Shown: in pieces, positions 1-7,819 of the stretch
Layout of the letters: the number at the start of each line of letters is the position of its first letter
Position numbering within the stretch: position 1 is the stretch's first letter
Assembly: GCA_947629665.1 (NCBI GenBank)
Contig: CANREJ010000012.1
Span: 1-44,067 of the forward strand
DNA length: 44,067 nucleotides
Source: an uncultured Clostridia bacterium
Lineage (GTDB): Bacteria; Bacillota; Clostridia; Christensenellales; Borkfalkiaceae
Direction of reading: 5' to 3'
The notes under the pieces: generated by a model
The model's database searches: none
What the model was told of the DNA's origin: nothing
Seen by the model: the letters and a program-made list of their open reading frames with translations, nothing else
Made by a program: the position numbers and the translations under genes

Positions 1-2
1 AC

Positions 3-491
3 CGCCGTTCTATGGAGGAACTCCCCGCAAGAAGGGAGGAAGTCGTCCATGCGGAGGAAGAGGGGATAATATTCGATTTACTGCGCAACCCCGTGGAAAT
101 TCTCGGCTACAACAATCCCAATGACCGCCGCGACCCTAAAAACGGCTTTGTGAGCGGCATAAAAATAATAAAGTGCGAACTCGGCGCACCCGACGAAAAG
201 GGGCGCCGCCGTCCCGTTGAAATTGCGGGGAGCGAGTACGTAATGGAGGCGGACTGCGTCATAATGGCAATAGGCACAAGTCCCAACCCGCTCATAAAAA
301 ACACCACCGAGGGTCTTAACATCAACAGCCACGGCGGAATAATAGTGGATGAAAGCACGGGCAAAACCTCAAAGGAGGGAGTATACGCCGGCGGAGACGC
401 CGTAACGGGCGCGGCAACGGTAATTCTGGCAATGGGCGCGGGCAAAACCGCCGCAAAAGCCATTGACGAATATATCTCCCCAAAGGCATAA
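3..491 (+). CDS. gltA: Glutamate synthase (NADPH) small subunit, C-terminal part (5' truncated by window edge)
   Basis: Frame open from the window start; 'RRSMEELPARREEVVHAEEEGI' and 'IMAIGTSPNPLI...GVYAGGDAVTGAATVILAMGAGKTAAKAI' are typical of the GltD/GltA oxidoreductase C-terminus. Confidence 0.93.
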   Translation, partial: RRSMEELPARREEVVHAEEEGIIFDLLRNPVEILGYNNPNDRRDPKNGFVSGIKIIKCELGAPDEKGRRRPVEIAGSEYVMEADCVIMAIGTSPNPLIKNTTEGLNINSHGGIIVDESTGKTSKEGVYAGGDAVTGAATVILAMGAGKTAAKAIDEYISPKA

Positions 492-520
492 AAAATTACA
501 ATTGGAAAAAAATAACGGAT

Positions 521-925
521 ATGGAAGCCACTATTCAGCAAGTAATCGACGAAGCAACCCAAATAGAAATTTACAACAACGGCTCGCAGGTAACTCTTCT
601 GCCCGCACAGATGGGCTTTAAGCTGGTTATAAACGGCTTTAAAAACATGGTTGAGTGGGCAAGGCAGATGCCCGCCTTCGGCGTCAGTTTGGATAGCGAC
701 ACTCGCGCGGCCATGGGAAGCGGTACGTGGGTGGAGTTTGTATTTGACAGCCAATTGTATTTTGCCGAAATGCCCTTCCAAAAATTGTTGTTGAAGGTAA
801 TTCCCGAATATACGGGGTTCAATATCGTCCGCTACAATGCAAAGAACGGCTATGCGGGCAGGTGTTATTATTTTGATTTGAACGGCGACATGAGCAGTTT
901 TTACAATATCGTAACGTCGGTATAA
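521..925 (+). CDS. Hypothetical protein (134 aa)
   Basis: Complete ORF right after gltA, followed by a strong hairpin; no family recognised. Confidence 0.75.
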   Translation: MEATIQQVIDEATQIEIYNNGSQVTLLPAQMGFKLVINGFKNMVEWARQMPAFGVSLDSDTRAAMGSGTWVEFVFDSQLYFAEMPFQKLLLKVIPEYTGFNIVRYNAKNGYAGRCYYFDLNGDMSSFYNIVTSV

Positions 926-930
926 GGCAT

Positions 931-996
931 GCGGCCGTGCGGGAATTTCCCCGCACGGCCGCAAATAAAAAAAGCGGGCAAACTGCCCGTTTTTTT
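931..996. terminator. Two consecutive hairpins between convergent genes
   Basis: GCGGCCGTGCGGG-gaattt-CCCGCACGGCCGC (931-962), then CGGGCA-aac-TGCCCG followed by a T run (975-996). Confidence 0.75.
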
Positions 997-1005
997 AATA
1001 TGTAT

Positions 1006-1272
1006 TCAGTTTTGCGGCGAAGTATGCGATTTTTTATATGCGGCAATCGCGCGGGAAAGCTGGTCGGGGCAGGAGGTGCCGTTGCGGCACTTAATTCCCG
1101 CCAGCAAGTTTTCAACCTCGTCCAAATCCCTGCCTTCCACAAGTTTTGCAACGCCCTGCAAATTCCCGTTGCAACCGCTTATAAATTTAACGTTGTACAA
1201 CTTATTGTCTCTAACTTCAAAAATTATCTGCCTCGAACATGTGCCCGATGTGTTGTAAGTAAACATTTCCAA
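1006..1272 (-). CDS. TSCPD domain-containing protein (TIGR03905-like)
   Basis: 88 aa 'MFTYNTSGTCSRQIIFEVRDNKLYNVKFISGCNGNLQGVAKLVEG...CRNGTSCPDQLSRAI', the pattern of this small clostridial family. Confidence 0.88.
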   Translation of the reverse strand: MEMFTYNTSGTCSRQIIFEVRDNKLYNVKFISGCNGNLQGVAKLVEGRDLDEVENLLAGIKCRNGTSCPDQLSRAIAAYKKSHTSPQN

Positions 1273-1275
1273 CTC

Positions 1276-1800
1276 CTAATCGCATAGATTTTCGTAAATA
1301 ACCGAATAGAGGTCCGCGGCCTTTTCTTCCCATTTTTTATAGATGGTCTTGGCCGTTTTTTTATCGGGCACAACAAATTTCAAATCCAAAAGCGGCTGTA
1401 CGGGCGCTAAAATTCTCAGCGCAACGGTGTAGGTGCCGTCCATATTCTGGTAGTAGTCGCTGTGGCACTCCTGGCGGTTTCTGTAACGCGCGCTGTTCTT
1501 TTTAACAAAAATGGAAATCTCTTCGCGCACGCTCTTGGGTATGTTTATGTAAAAGTTCGCCAGCGTTTCCCTTCCGTCGGGGGTGATAGTGTAAAGCGTG
1601 TCCTCATCTTCGTTTACGGCATAAATAAAATTATCGTCGATAAGTTTATGGATAACGTTTACGCAGTCCATATACCCCATCCAGGAGTTGGAGGAGGTAC
1701 ACATGTCCACGATTGTGCGCTCGGAAAGCGCGCTCTCCATTTTATCGAAAACAAATAAAATTATTAACTTGTTTACCGAAGTTTCGCCCGTATTCAACAT
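1276..1800 (-). CDS. DUF4364 family protein
   Basis: 174 aa; 'NKLIILFVFDKMESALSERTIVDMCTSSNSWMGYMDCVNVIHKLIDDNFI...YTITPDGRETLANFY', winged-helix-like DUF4364 pattern. Terminates with TAG. Confidence 0.85.
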   Translation of the reverse strand: MLNTGETSVNKLIILFVFDKMESALSERTIVDMCTSSNSWMGYMDCVNVIHKLIDDNFIYAVNEDEDTLYTITPDGRETLANFYINIPKSVREEISIFVKKNSARYRNRQECHSDYYQNMDGTYTVALRILAPVQPLLDLKFVVPDKKTAKTIYKKWEEKAADLYSVIYENLCD

Positions 1801-1945
1801 AATAATCTATATATTACCAAAAAACAAAGGTGAAAACATTATACATAATATTTTTGCGAAAATCAAGATATTTGTTTTAAAAAATAATTCAATTTTGGGC
1901 AAATATGTGCTATAATATAAAAAATCATTAAAACAGGGGAAAACT

Positions 1946-2686
1946 ATGGGCACAAAAGAGCAGGTTTTGGCTTTTTTTGAAAAATGCGAAGAACTTAAAA
2001 GTTGTAAATTTATAATGGCCACGTCAAAAATCAAGGACTTGTTGAAGTGTATCGTCAACTGTCCCGATATTTACGCGCTGTTTGCCGAAGTAACAAAAAA
2101 TTTCGATTATCCCGCCGCGCGTGCGCAGTGCCTTGTAACCAAAACGGACGGCGGCTACAAGCGTAGCTATTGCGTCCTTCCCCAACAGCTCGGCCCCAAA
2201 CTCGCCTTTTGTTTTTGCCTCTTTGTGGAGTTCGACAGGGAAACGATAGACTTTAACGAGTTTTTAAGAATCTATTTCCCTGAGGACGGCAGTTATTTTG
2301 CAAGCTATCACGCGTTTTGCAATACCGTTGTGCAGGGCTTGCAGGACGCTATGGCGGAAGTATTTTCGGAGGAACTCGGCAACACTGCCGAGCCGATAAA
2401 CGGCCTTGGGGTAAATTCCGCAAAGTCGGGGTTGATATCCGCAATCGAGCTTTCTATTAGCGAAGAGAAGCAATTTTTGGCGGCTTCCCGCGCCGTGCCC
2501 GAAGAGGAAAAGGAGGGCGGCATGGCAATGCTCACGCAGTTGTGCGAGGCGGTAAAAAACCAAAACGCACCGCTTATAAACGCCCTCATCTGCGGCTACA
2601 ACTACTTTGTGCTGTATTATAAATGCGTCAGCGAAGGCATAGCCACGCTTATACAGGAAATAACTTCCTTCGAGCAGCTTTTATGA
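1946..2686 (+). CDS. Hypothetical protein (246 aa)
   Basis: Complete ORF; TTCAAT-17-TATAAT promoter-like sequence upstream; stop overlaps the next start (ATGA). Confidence 0.8.
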   Translation: MGTKEQVLAFFEKCEELKSCKFIMATSKIKDLLKCIVNCPDIYALFAEVTKNFDYPAARAQCLVTKTDGGYKRSYCVLPQQLGPKLAFCFCLFVEFDRETIDFNEFLRIYFPEDGSYFASYHAFCNTVVQGLQDAMAEVFSEELGNTAEPINGLGVNSAKSGLISAIELSISEEKQFLAASRAVPEEEKEGGMAMLTQLCEAVKNQNAPLINALICGYNYFVLYYKCVSEGIATLIQEITSFEQLL

Positions 2687-3207
2687 GTTTTGAAGAAAAG
2701 AAAATAGACGGTAAAACCATTTACGGCGGCAAAATTTTAAATTTAACGCTGGACGACGTGCGCCTGCCAAACGGCGAAGTTGCCAAAAGGGAAATAGTCC
2801 GCCACGCAGGCGGCGCGGCCGCTCTGTTTGTAAAGGAAGGCGAAGTACTGCTCGTAAAACAGTTCAGGTACGCCTACGGCAGGGAAATGTATGAGATCCC
2901 CGCGGGAATGATAAACGCGGGCGAGGAACCCATCGCCGCGGCGGCAAGGGAACTTGTCGAAGAAACGGGCTATTCGGGCGAACTTTATTCCATTGGGTTT
3001 ATATATCCGTCGCCCGGTTACACCGACGAAATAATCCACCTGTTTGCCGTAAAAAACGCAACATATACCGCACAAAAGCTCGACGACGGCGAATTTTTAA
3101 ACGTTTCGTTTATATCTCTTGACAGGGTTTTGAAAATGATTGAAAGCGGCGAAATCGCCGACGCAAAAACAGTTGTTGCCATATATAAATACATCAACCG
3201 CAAATAA
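2683..3207 (+). CDS. NUDIX hydrolase (ADP-ribose pyrophosphatase type)
   Basis: Nudix box 'GMINAGEEPIAAAARELVEETGY'; start taken at 2683 (ATGA overlap) rather than the track start 2623. Confidence 0.92.
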   Translation: MSFEEKKIDGKTIYGGKILNLTLDDVRLPNGEVAKREIVRHAGGAAALFVKEGEVLLVKQFRYAYGREMYEIPAGMINAGEEPIAAAARELVEETGYSGELYSIGFIYPSPGYTDEIIHLFAVKNATYTAQKLDDGEFLNVSFISLDRVLKMIESGEIADAKTVVAIYKYINRK

Positions 3208-3212
3208 ATTAA

Positions 3213-3239
3213 AGGGGCGCCGTAAAGCGCCCCTTTTTT
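3213..3239 (+). terminator. Rho-independent terminator
   Basis: AGGGGCGC-cgtaaa-GCGCCCCT followed by a T run. Confidence 0.85.
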
Positions 3240-3260
3240 ACTTGTTCGGCGTGTGAACGG

Positions 3261-3482
3261 TTAGCCGTTGCAACCGCAACCGCAGCCGTTGTTGCTTCCG
3301 TAGAGCAAATTTGCAAGCGTACCGTTTTTCCACATGCTGTAAATAAGCGCAATAAGTATGGGCGTACAGCTTCCCGCGAGAACGCTCTCTATCCCGTTAC
3401 CGCTGCAACTTGCCGCAAGAAGTAACAGGATCAAAATCCAAAGGCATCCGTTGTTGCCGCAAAACTGCGAAAAAATGTTCAT
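3261..3482 (-). CDS. Small Cys/Gly-tailed membrane protein (HCB protein 13-like)
   Basis: 73 aa 'MNIFSQFCGNNGCLWILILLLLAASCSGNG...NNGCGCGCNG'; resembles small proteins annotated as 'chorion class high-cysteine HCB protein 13' in clostridia. Confidence 0.65.
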   Translation of the reverse strand: MNIFSQFCGNNGCLWILILLLLAASCSGNGIESVLAGSCTPILIALIYSMWKNGTLANLLYGSNNGCGCGCNG

Positions 3483-3599
3483 AATTCCTCCTTTGATAAA
3501 GCTGCACGGCGTATGTAATATTTTATGGGGTGCGTGCAGTATAGTTTATATTAAATAATATTTATTTTTTCGTTAAAATGTTACACCGCGCTCAATCGC

Positions 3600-3628
3600 T
3601 TGCCAAATAATTTTGTAAATGCTATAAT
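3600..3628 (+). promoter_or_regulatory. Sigma-A-type promoter
   Basis: TTGCCA (3600-3605), 17-nt spacer, TATAAT (3623-3628). Confidence 0.75.
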
Positions 3629-3649
3629 TATTTATAATTTTGGTACTTT

Positions 3650-3728
3650 CGGCTGGTATTCCAATTAAACCGGACCGTTTAAAAAGTATAATATTTTATT
3701 ACTGCGGGTATCCCACGGAACCCGACGG
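3650..3728 (+). promoter_or_regulatory. Tandem hairpin RNA leader, candidate cis-regulatory element for the ECF/coaX operon
   Basis: Hairpin 1 (3650-3677) and hairpin 2 (3702-3728) both fold as 3 bp + single bulged A on the 3' side + 5 bp; the second overlaps the GGAGG Shine-Dalgarno. Confidence 0.6.
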
Positions 3729-3736
3729 AGGTCTTT

Positions 3737-4381
3737 ATGAAAGGTGAAAAGAAATTCTTTTCGGCAAGAAACATAACCTATCTTGCAGTTTTGTTGGCTC
3801 TTGTTATTGTATTGCAGGTATTCAGCGGCTACTTTAAAGTAGGCACAACGTCATTGAGCTTTGTGCTTGTGCCCATAGTTTTGGGCGGCATGATTCTCGG
3901 CGTTGCAGGCGGCGCGATTTTAGGCTTTGCGTTCGGTCTGGTAGTTATATTCGACGCCTTGGGCGGTTTGGATCCGTTTACCTTCCTGTTGCTCACCGCC
4001 GGCCCCGCATCATGCGTACTCACGGTAATTTTATGTATAGTCAAGGGCACCGCGGCGGGCGTCGGTTCCGCGCTGATATTTAAAGTTTTGTGCAATAAAA
4101 ACAAATATATCGCCACTTTTGTTGCTTCGGCGGCGGCTCCCATTTTAAATACGGGTATATTTGTTATCGGTGCGCTCTGCATGGGCGGCACGCTCAACCA
4201 AACGTTTTCCGCACTCGGTCTGGACGTTACGGGCTATTCCGTATTCTATATAGTTTTCGTACTCTGCGTTGGAATCAATTTCTTTGTGGAGTTTGCAATA
4301 AACCTTATATGCGCCCCCGCGATTTACATTGTGGATAACGCCGTAGGCAAGCGCATAAGGGCGGCGAGAGGAGCAAAATGA
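3737..4381 (+). CDS. ECF transporter S component (possibly pantothenate, PanT-like)
   Basis: 214 aa, multi-TM, 'NITYLAVLLALVIVLQVFSG...LVPIVLGGMILGVAGGAILGFAFGLVVIFDALGG'; substrate suggested only by overlap with coaX. Confidence 0.85.
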   Translation: MKGEKKFFSARNITYLAVLLALVIVLQVFSGYFKVGTTSLSFVLVPIVLGGMILGVAGGAILGFAFGLVVIFDALGGLDPFTFLLLTAGPASCVLTVILCIVKGTAAGVGSALIFKVLCNKNKYIATFVASAAAPILNTGIFVIGALCMGGTLNQTFSALGLDVTGYSVFYIVFVLCVGINFFVEFAINLICAPAIYIVDNAVGKRIRAARGAK

Positions 4382-5160
4382 TACTTTGTCTTGACGTGGG
4401 CAACACCAATATCAAATATGCCGTGTTCGACGGCCAAACGCTTAAACTCAGTTTCCGCATAGCAACCGAGCATAAGCGTACGTCCGATGAATACGGCGGC
4501 CAGCTCATATCCATTTTGGGCAACAACGGCATAGACCCCGCCAAAATTACGGGCGGCATAATTTCCTCGGTTGTTCCCCAGCTGGACTATACTTTGGACA
4601 GAATGTGCCGGACGTATTTGAAATTCAAGCCGCTCATGCTCGGTCCGGGGCTTAAAACGGGGCTGAACTTAAAGGTTGACGACGCAAAGGAAGTGGGCGC
4701 GGACAGGGTTGTAAACAACGTTGCCGCAGTAAAAAAATACGGCAGCCCGCTCATAATAATCGACTTCGGCACGGCAACCACTTTTAACGTGATAGACGAA
4801 AAGGCGCAATTCATAGGCGGGGTAATCGCCCCCGGCATAAAGGGTTCGCTGGACAGCCTTGTAAACGGAACGGCAAAACTGCCGAGGGTGGAAATAGAGC
4901 GTCCCCAAAAAGTTATAGGCACCAACACCATAACAAACATGCAATCGGGAATATTTTTCGGCTTTGCGGGGCTTGTCGAATATATCGTCAAGCGCATAAA
5001 AAACGAAATGAAGTGCCAAAACATAAAGGTTATAGCAACGGGCGGCTTTTCCGAAGTTATAGCAAAAGAAATTTCCTGCATAGACGAAGTGGACAAACTG
5101 CTCACTTTAAACGGCTTGAATTATCTCTATAATCTTAATTGCACGGAGGCTAAAAGATGA
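4378..5160 (+). CDS. coaX: Type III pantothenate kinase
   Basis: 'MILCLDVGNTNIKYAVFDG', 'VGADRVVNNVAAVKKYGSPLIIIDFGTATTFNVID', 'FIGGVIAPGIKGSLDSL', diagnostic of CoaX. Confidence 0.96.
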   Translation: MILCLDVGNTNIKYAVFDGQTLKLSFRIATEHKRTSDEYGGQLISILGNNGIDPAKITGGIISSVVPQLDYTLDRMCRTYLKFKPLMLGPGLKTGLNLKVDDAKEVGADRVVNNVAAVKKYGSPLIIIDFGTATTFNVIDEKAQFIGGVIAPGIKGSLDSLVNGTAKLPRVEIERPQKVIGTNTITNMQSGIFFGFAGLVEYIVKRIKNEMKCQNIKVIATGGFSEVIAKEISCIDEVDKLLTLNGLNYLYNLNCTEAKR

Positions 5161-6440
5161 AAAAGGTCGGCGTGGCCATTTTAGGACTCGGCGTAGTCGG
5201 CGGCGGAACGTATAAAATTCTCACCGGACACAGGCAAAACTATATGAACGCCCACTGCGTTGACATTGTTGTTGAAAGCGTGCTTGAAACAAACAGGGAG
5301 CGCGCGCTTGCGTGCGGCGTGGAGGAAGGCAAACTTGCCTCCAACATATCCGAAATCTGCTCCAATCCCGAAGTCGATATAGTTGTGGAAACGATCGGCG
5401 GCGTGGAGCCCGCAAAATCCTACGTGCTTGCCGCACTCAATGCCGGCAAGTCGGTTGTAACTTCTAATAAGGAACTCTATTGCAAATACGGCCACGAGCT
5501 GGAAAAGGCGGCAAAGCACAACCACGTGGGGCTGTTTTACGAGGCAACCTGCGTCGGCGGCGTGCCCGTTATCCGCGCCCTTCTGGATAATTTGCAGGGC
5601 AACAACATAACCTCTATCATCGGCATAATCAACGGCACCACCAACTATATCCTCACAAAAATGACCAACGAGGGCAAGTCCTATGCCGACGTGTTAAAGG
5701 AGGCCCAGTCCCTCGGCTATGCCGAATCCGACCCCACATCAGACGTGGAGGGCTACGACGCCACTTATAAGCTGTCTATTTTGTCGGGCATATGCTTCAA
5801 TAAAAAAATCCCCTATTCCAATATTTACAGGGAAGGAATTTCAAACCTTTCGCCGGTGGATATCGCATACGGCAAAAAACTCGGCTATGTTATAAAACTG
5901 CTTGCAATCGGCAAGGATTCCTCAAAGGGTGTAGAAGTGCGCGTTCACCCCGCGTTTGTGCGCACAAGCCATCCCCTGGCGAGCGTAAACGACAACTACA
6001 ACGCAGTATATATAACGGGCGACAGCGTAGGCGACGTTATGTTCTACGGCAAGGGCGCGGGCGCAATGCCCACGGGCAGTGCGATAGTCGGCGACGTAAT
6101 TTATTGTGCAACCCACACCCAGCACAGGTATTCGACCTTCAACAACACGCAATCCGCCGCTCCCGACACAAAATTTGTAACCAATTTCGAAAGCGCCTAT
6201 TATTTGCGTTTTCTTGCCGCGGACAAGGCGGGCGAGCTTGCAAAAATTACGGCAATTTTGGGCAAATACGGCATAAGCGTTGCAAAGGTAGTGCAGGACA
6301 ACGAGGACGGTTGCAAAACGGAAGTAAACTTAATTTTGGTAACGCACTACACGCGCGAGGCCAACATTAAAAAAGCCGTAGCGGCAATCGGCAAGGATTT
6401 AGCCGACACTGCGGTTGAAGCTGTAATCCGCGTAATCTAA
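5157..6440 (+). CDS. hom: Homoserine dehydrogenase
   Basis: 'VGVAILGLGVVGGGTYKIL', 'VVTSNKELYCKYGHELEKAA', 'IIGIINGTTNYILTKMT', C-terminal ACT-like domain. Confidence 0.96.
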   Translation: MKKVGVAILGLGVVGGGTYKILTGHRQNYMNAHCVDIVVESVLETNRERALACGVEEGKLASNISEICSNPEVDIVVETIGGVEPAKSYVLAALNAGKSVVTSNKELYCKYGHELEKAAKHNHVGLFYEATCVGGVPVIRALLDNLQGNNITSIIGIINGTTNYILTKMTNEGKSYADVLKEAQSLGYAESDPTSDVEGYDATYKLSILSGICFNKKIPYSNIYREGISNLSPVDIAYGKKLGYVIKLLAIGKDSSKGVEVRVHPAFVRTSHPLASVNDNYNAVYITGDSVGDVMFYGKGAGAMPTGSAIVGDVIYCATHTQHRYSTFNNTQSAAPDTKFVTNFESAYYLRFLAADKAGELAKITAILGKYGISVAKVVQDNEDGCKTEVNLILVTHYTREANIKKAVAAIGKDLADTAVEAVIRVI

Positions 6441-6543
6441 CTCCCGCAAAATAAATTTTTTAAATTTACGTTTATATAATTGACTAACCGCATAAAATGA
6501 ATTATTATATTTATCGCAAAAAACAACAAAGTGGGGTATAATT

Positions 6544-7143
6544 ATGGAATGGTTAAACCAAAACAGCGGAATTATAATTTTAATTGCCTCTGTAATTTTG
6601 ATTTTTATGGTAGGGCTGACGATTTGGCTTTTGGTTCGCCTGCACAATAAACTTGCCGTCCAAAAACTTAATTTTTTGGGTTTTTACTCTATGGACGAAG
6701 AAACGCGTCAGCGTTTTGCGGGCATGACAATCGGCAACAAGTCGCTCAATGACGTAGGCATCGGCGAACTCGGCGTACAGAACGGAAAGGTCAACTTCCC
6801 GCTCACCGAAAAGTACAAGCGCGATAAAAACATGAAGAGCGACGCAAGAATAGTCCTCGAACAGAGGAGTTCCATAACGTTTTCGCTTTCTTGCGAAGAA
6901 TTGCGCACGCTTGTAACCGAAATCAAGGGTAAAAACGTAGTAAAAACCCTTCGTTTATACGCGGTCGATTTAACGGGCACGCTGTATCGCGGAAAAATCC
7001 CCGCAGTTAAAAAATTATTAAAGGAGATTCTTGCTGCCGAAAAGCAAGCCGCGCTTGCCGCTCCCGCGGAGGTTCCTGCTCCCGTGGCGGCGGAACCCGC
7101 AAAAACGGACGACAGCTCCACGGAAGGTGGCGAATCCGCATAA
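6544..7143 (+). CDS. Hypothetical membrane-anchored protein with Ala/Pro-rich tail
   Basis: 199 aa, one N-terminal TM segment, soluble domain, low-complexity AAPAEVPAPVAAEPAKT tail; terminator follows. Confidence 0.8.
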   Translation: MEWLNQNSGIIILIASVILIFMVGLTIWLLVRLHNKLAVQKLNFLGFYSMDEETRQRFAGMTIGNKSLNDVGIGELGVQNGKVNFPLTEKYKRDKNMKSDARIVLEQRSSITFSLSCEELRTLVTEIKGKNVVKTLRLYAVDLTGTLYRGKIPAVKKLLKEILAAEKQAALAAPAEVPAPVAAEPAKTDDSSTEGGESA

Positions 7144-7159
7144 CTTCATGGTAAAATAA

Positions 7160-7196
7160 ACGGCTTTGGGCAAATGTGCCCAAAGCCGTTTTTTTG
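7160..7196 (+). terminator. Rho-independent terminator
   Basis: ACGGCTTTGGGCA-aatg-TGCCCAAAGCCGT followed by TTTTTT. Confidence 0.9.
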
Positions 7197-7348
7197 CTCT
7201 CCGCAATTTCTAAATATGTACGCGGCTAATTACTCTTTGTCATTTTGAGTGAGAGCGAAGCGGTAAGCGAAATAATCCCCCGGTGGATTGGTCGAGGTTC
7301 GATGAAATAGCAACAAAAATTCCCGTTTGACGAGTATAAAAGTAAGTC

Positions 7349-7562
7349 AAGAACCAACGTAATAAAGAAACCCGGATGCAACGTAACGTTGCTTGACCTG
7401 CGCTGACCTTTGTTAAGAACCAACGCAATAAAGAAACTTGGGTGCAGCGACACGCTGCAAGAAACCCAGGTCAAGCGTTACGCTTCCCGTTTGACCTGCG
7501 CTGACCTTCGTCAAGAACCAACGCCATTAAGAAACCCAGGTCAAGCGTTACGCTTGCGTTGC
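7349..7562. repeat. Degenerate direct-repeat cluster with internal short palindromes
   Basis: AAGAACCAACG at 7349, 7415 and 7513; shared GACCTGCGCTGACCTT blocks; palindromic 13-15-mers at 7378-7392, 7444-7458, 7473-7485, 7542-7556. Confidence 0.8.
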
Positions 7563-7726
7563 ATGTTTCAGTTGCACAAATTAACATTTTAGCCTCTTTG
7601 TTTCACATATAATTATTGTTTAAACGTCTATTAATTCAACCAATAATTACATTTTTACATTTTATGTTATTATTTAACTTTGTTTAATAAATATTTGCAA
7701 ACCTTCAACAAATTTTTGGCAAATTA

Positions 7727-7754
7727 TTGACATTGGAAAAATTGGGTGTATAAT
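7727..7754 (+). promoter_or_regulatory. Sigma-A-type promoter for the giant surface protein
   Basis: TTGACA (7727-7732), 16-nt spacer, TATAAT (7749-7754). Confidence 0.75.
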
Positions 7755-7819
7755 GAACTATGTATGAGTGTGTACGCGCGTATTATAATATGTTTCACGC
7801 GCACGCAAGGGGGAACTTT

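Noticed and set aside
107-964. 285-aa minus-strand ORF opposite gltA and the following gene
   Set aside because: Antisense to a confidently identified gltA end and another ORF; no motif, no ribosome-binding site, typical shadow ORF.
7226-7474. Minus-strand ORF with internal peptide repeat (SLHPSFFIALVLNKGQ / TLHPGFFITLVLD)
   Set aside because: The peptide repeat simply reflects the DNA repeat cluster at 7349-7562; no ribosome-binding site or promoter supports translation.
7349-7562. CRISPR-like array
   Set aside because: Repeat spacing is irregular (98 vs 66 nt), repeats are degenerate, spacers are themselves similar, and no cas genes are nearby.
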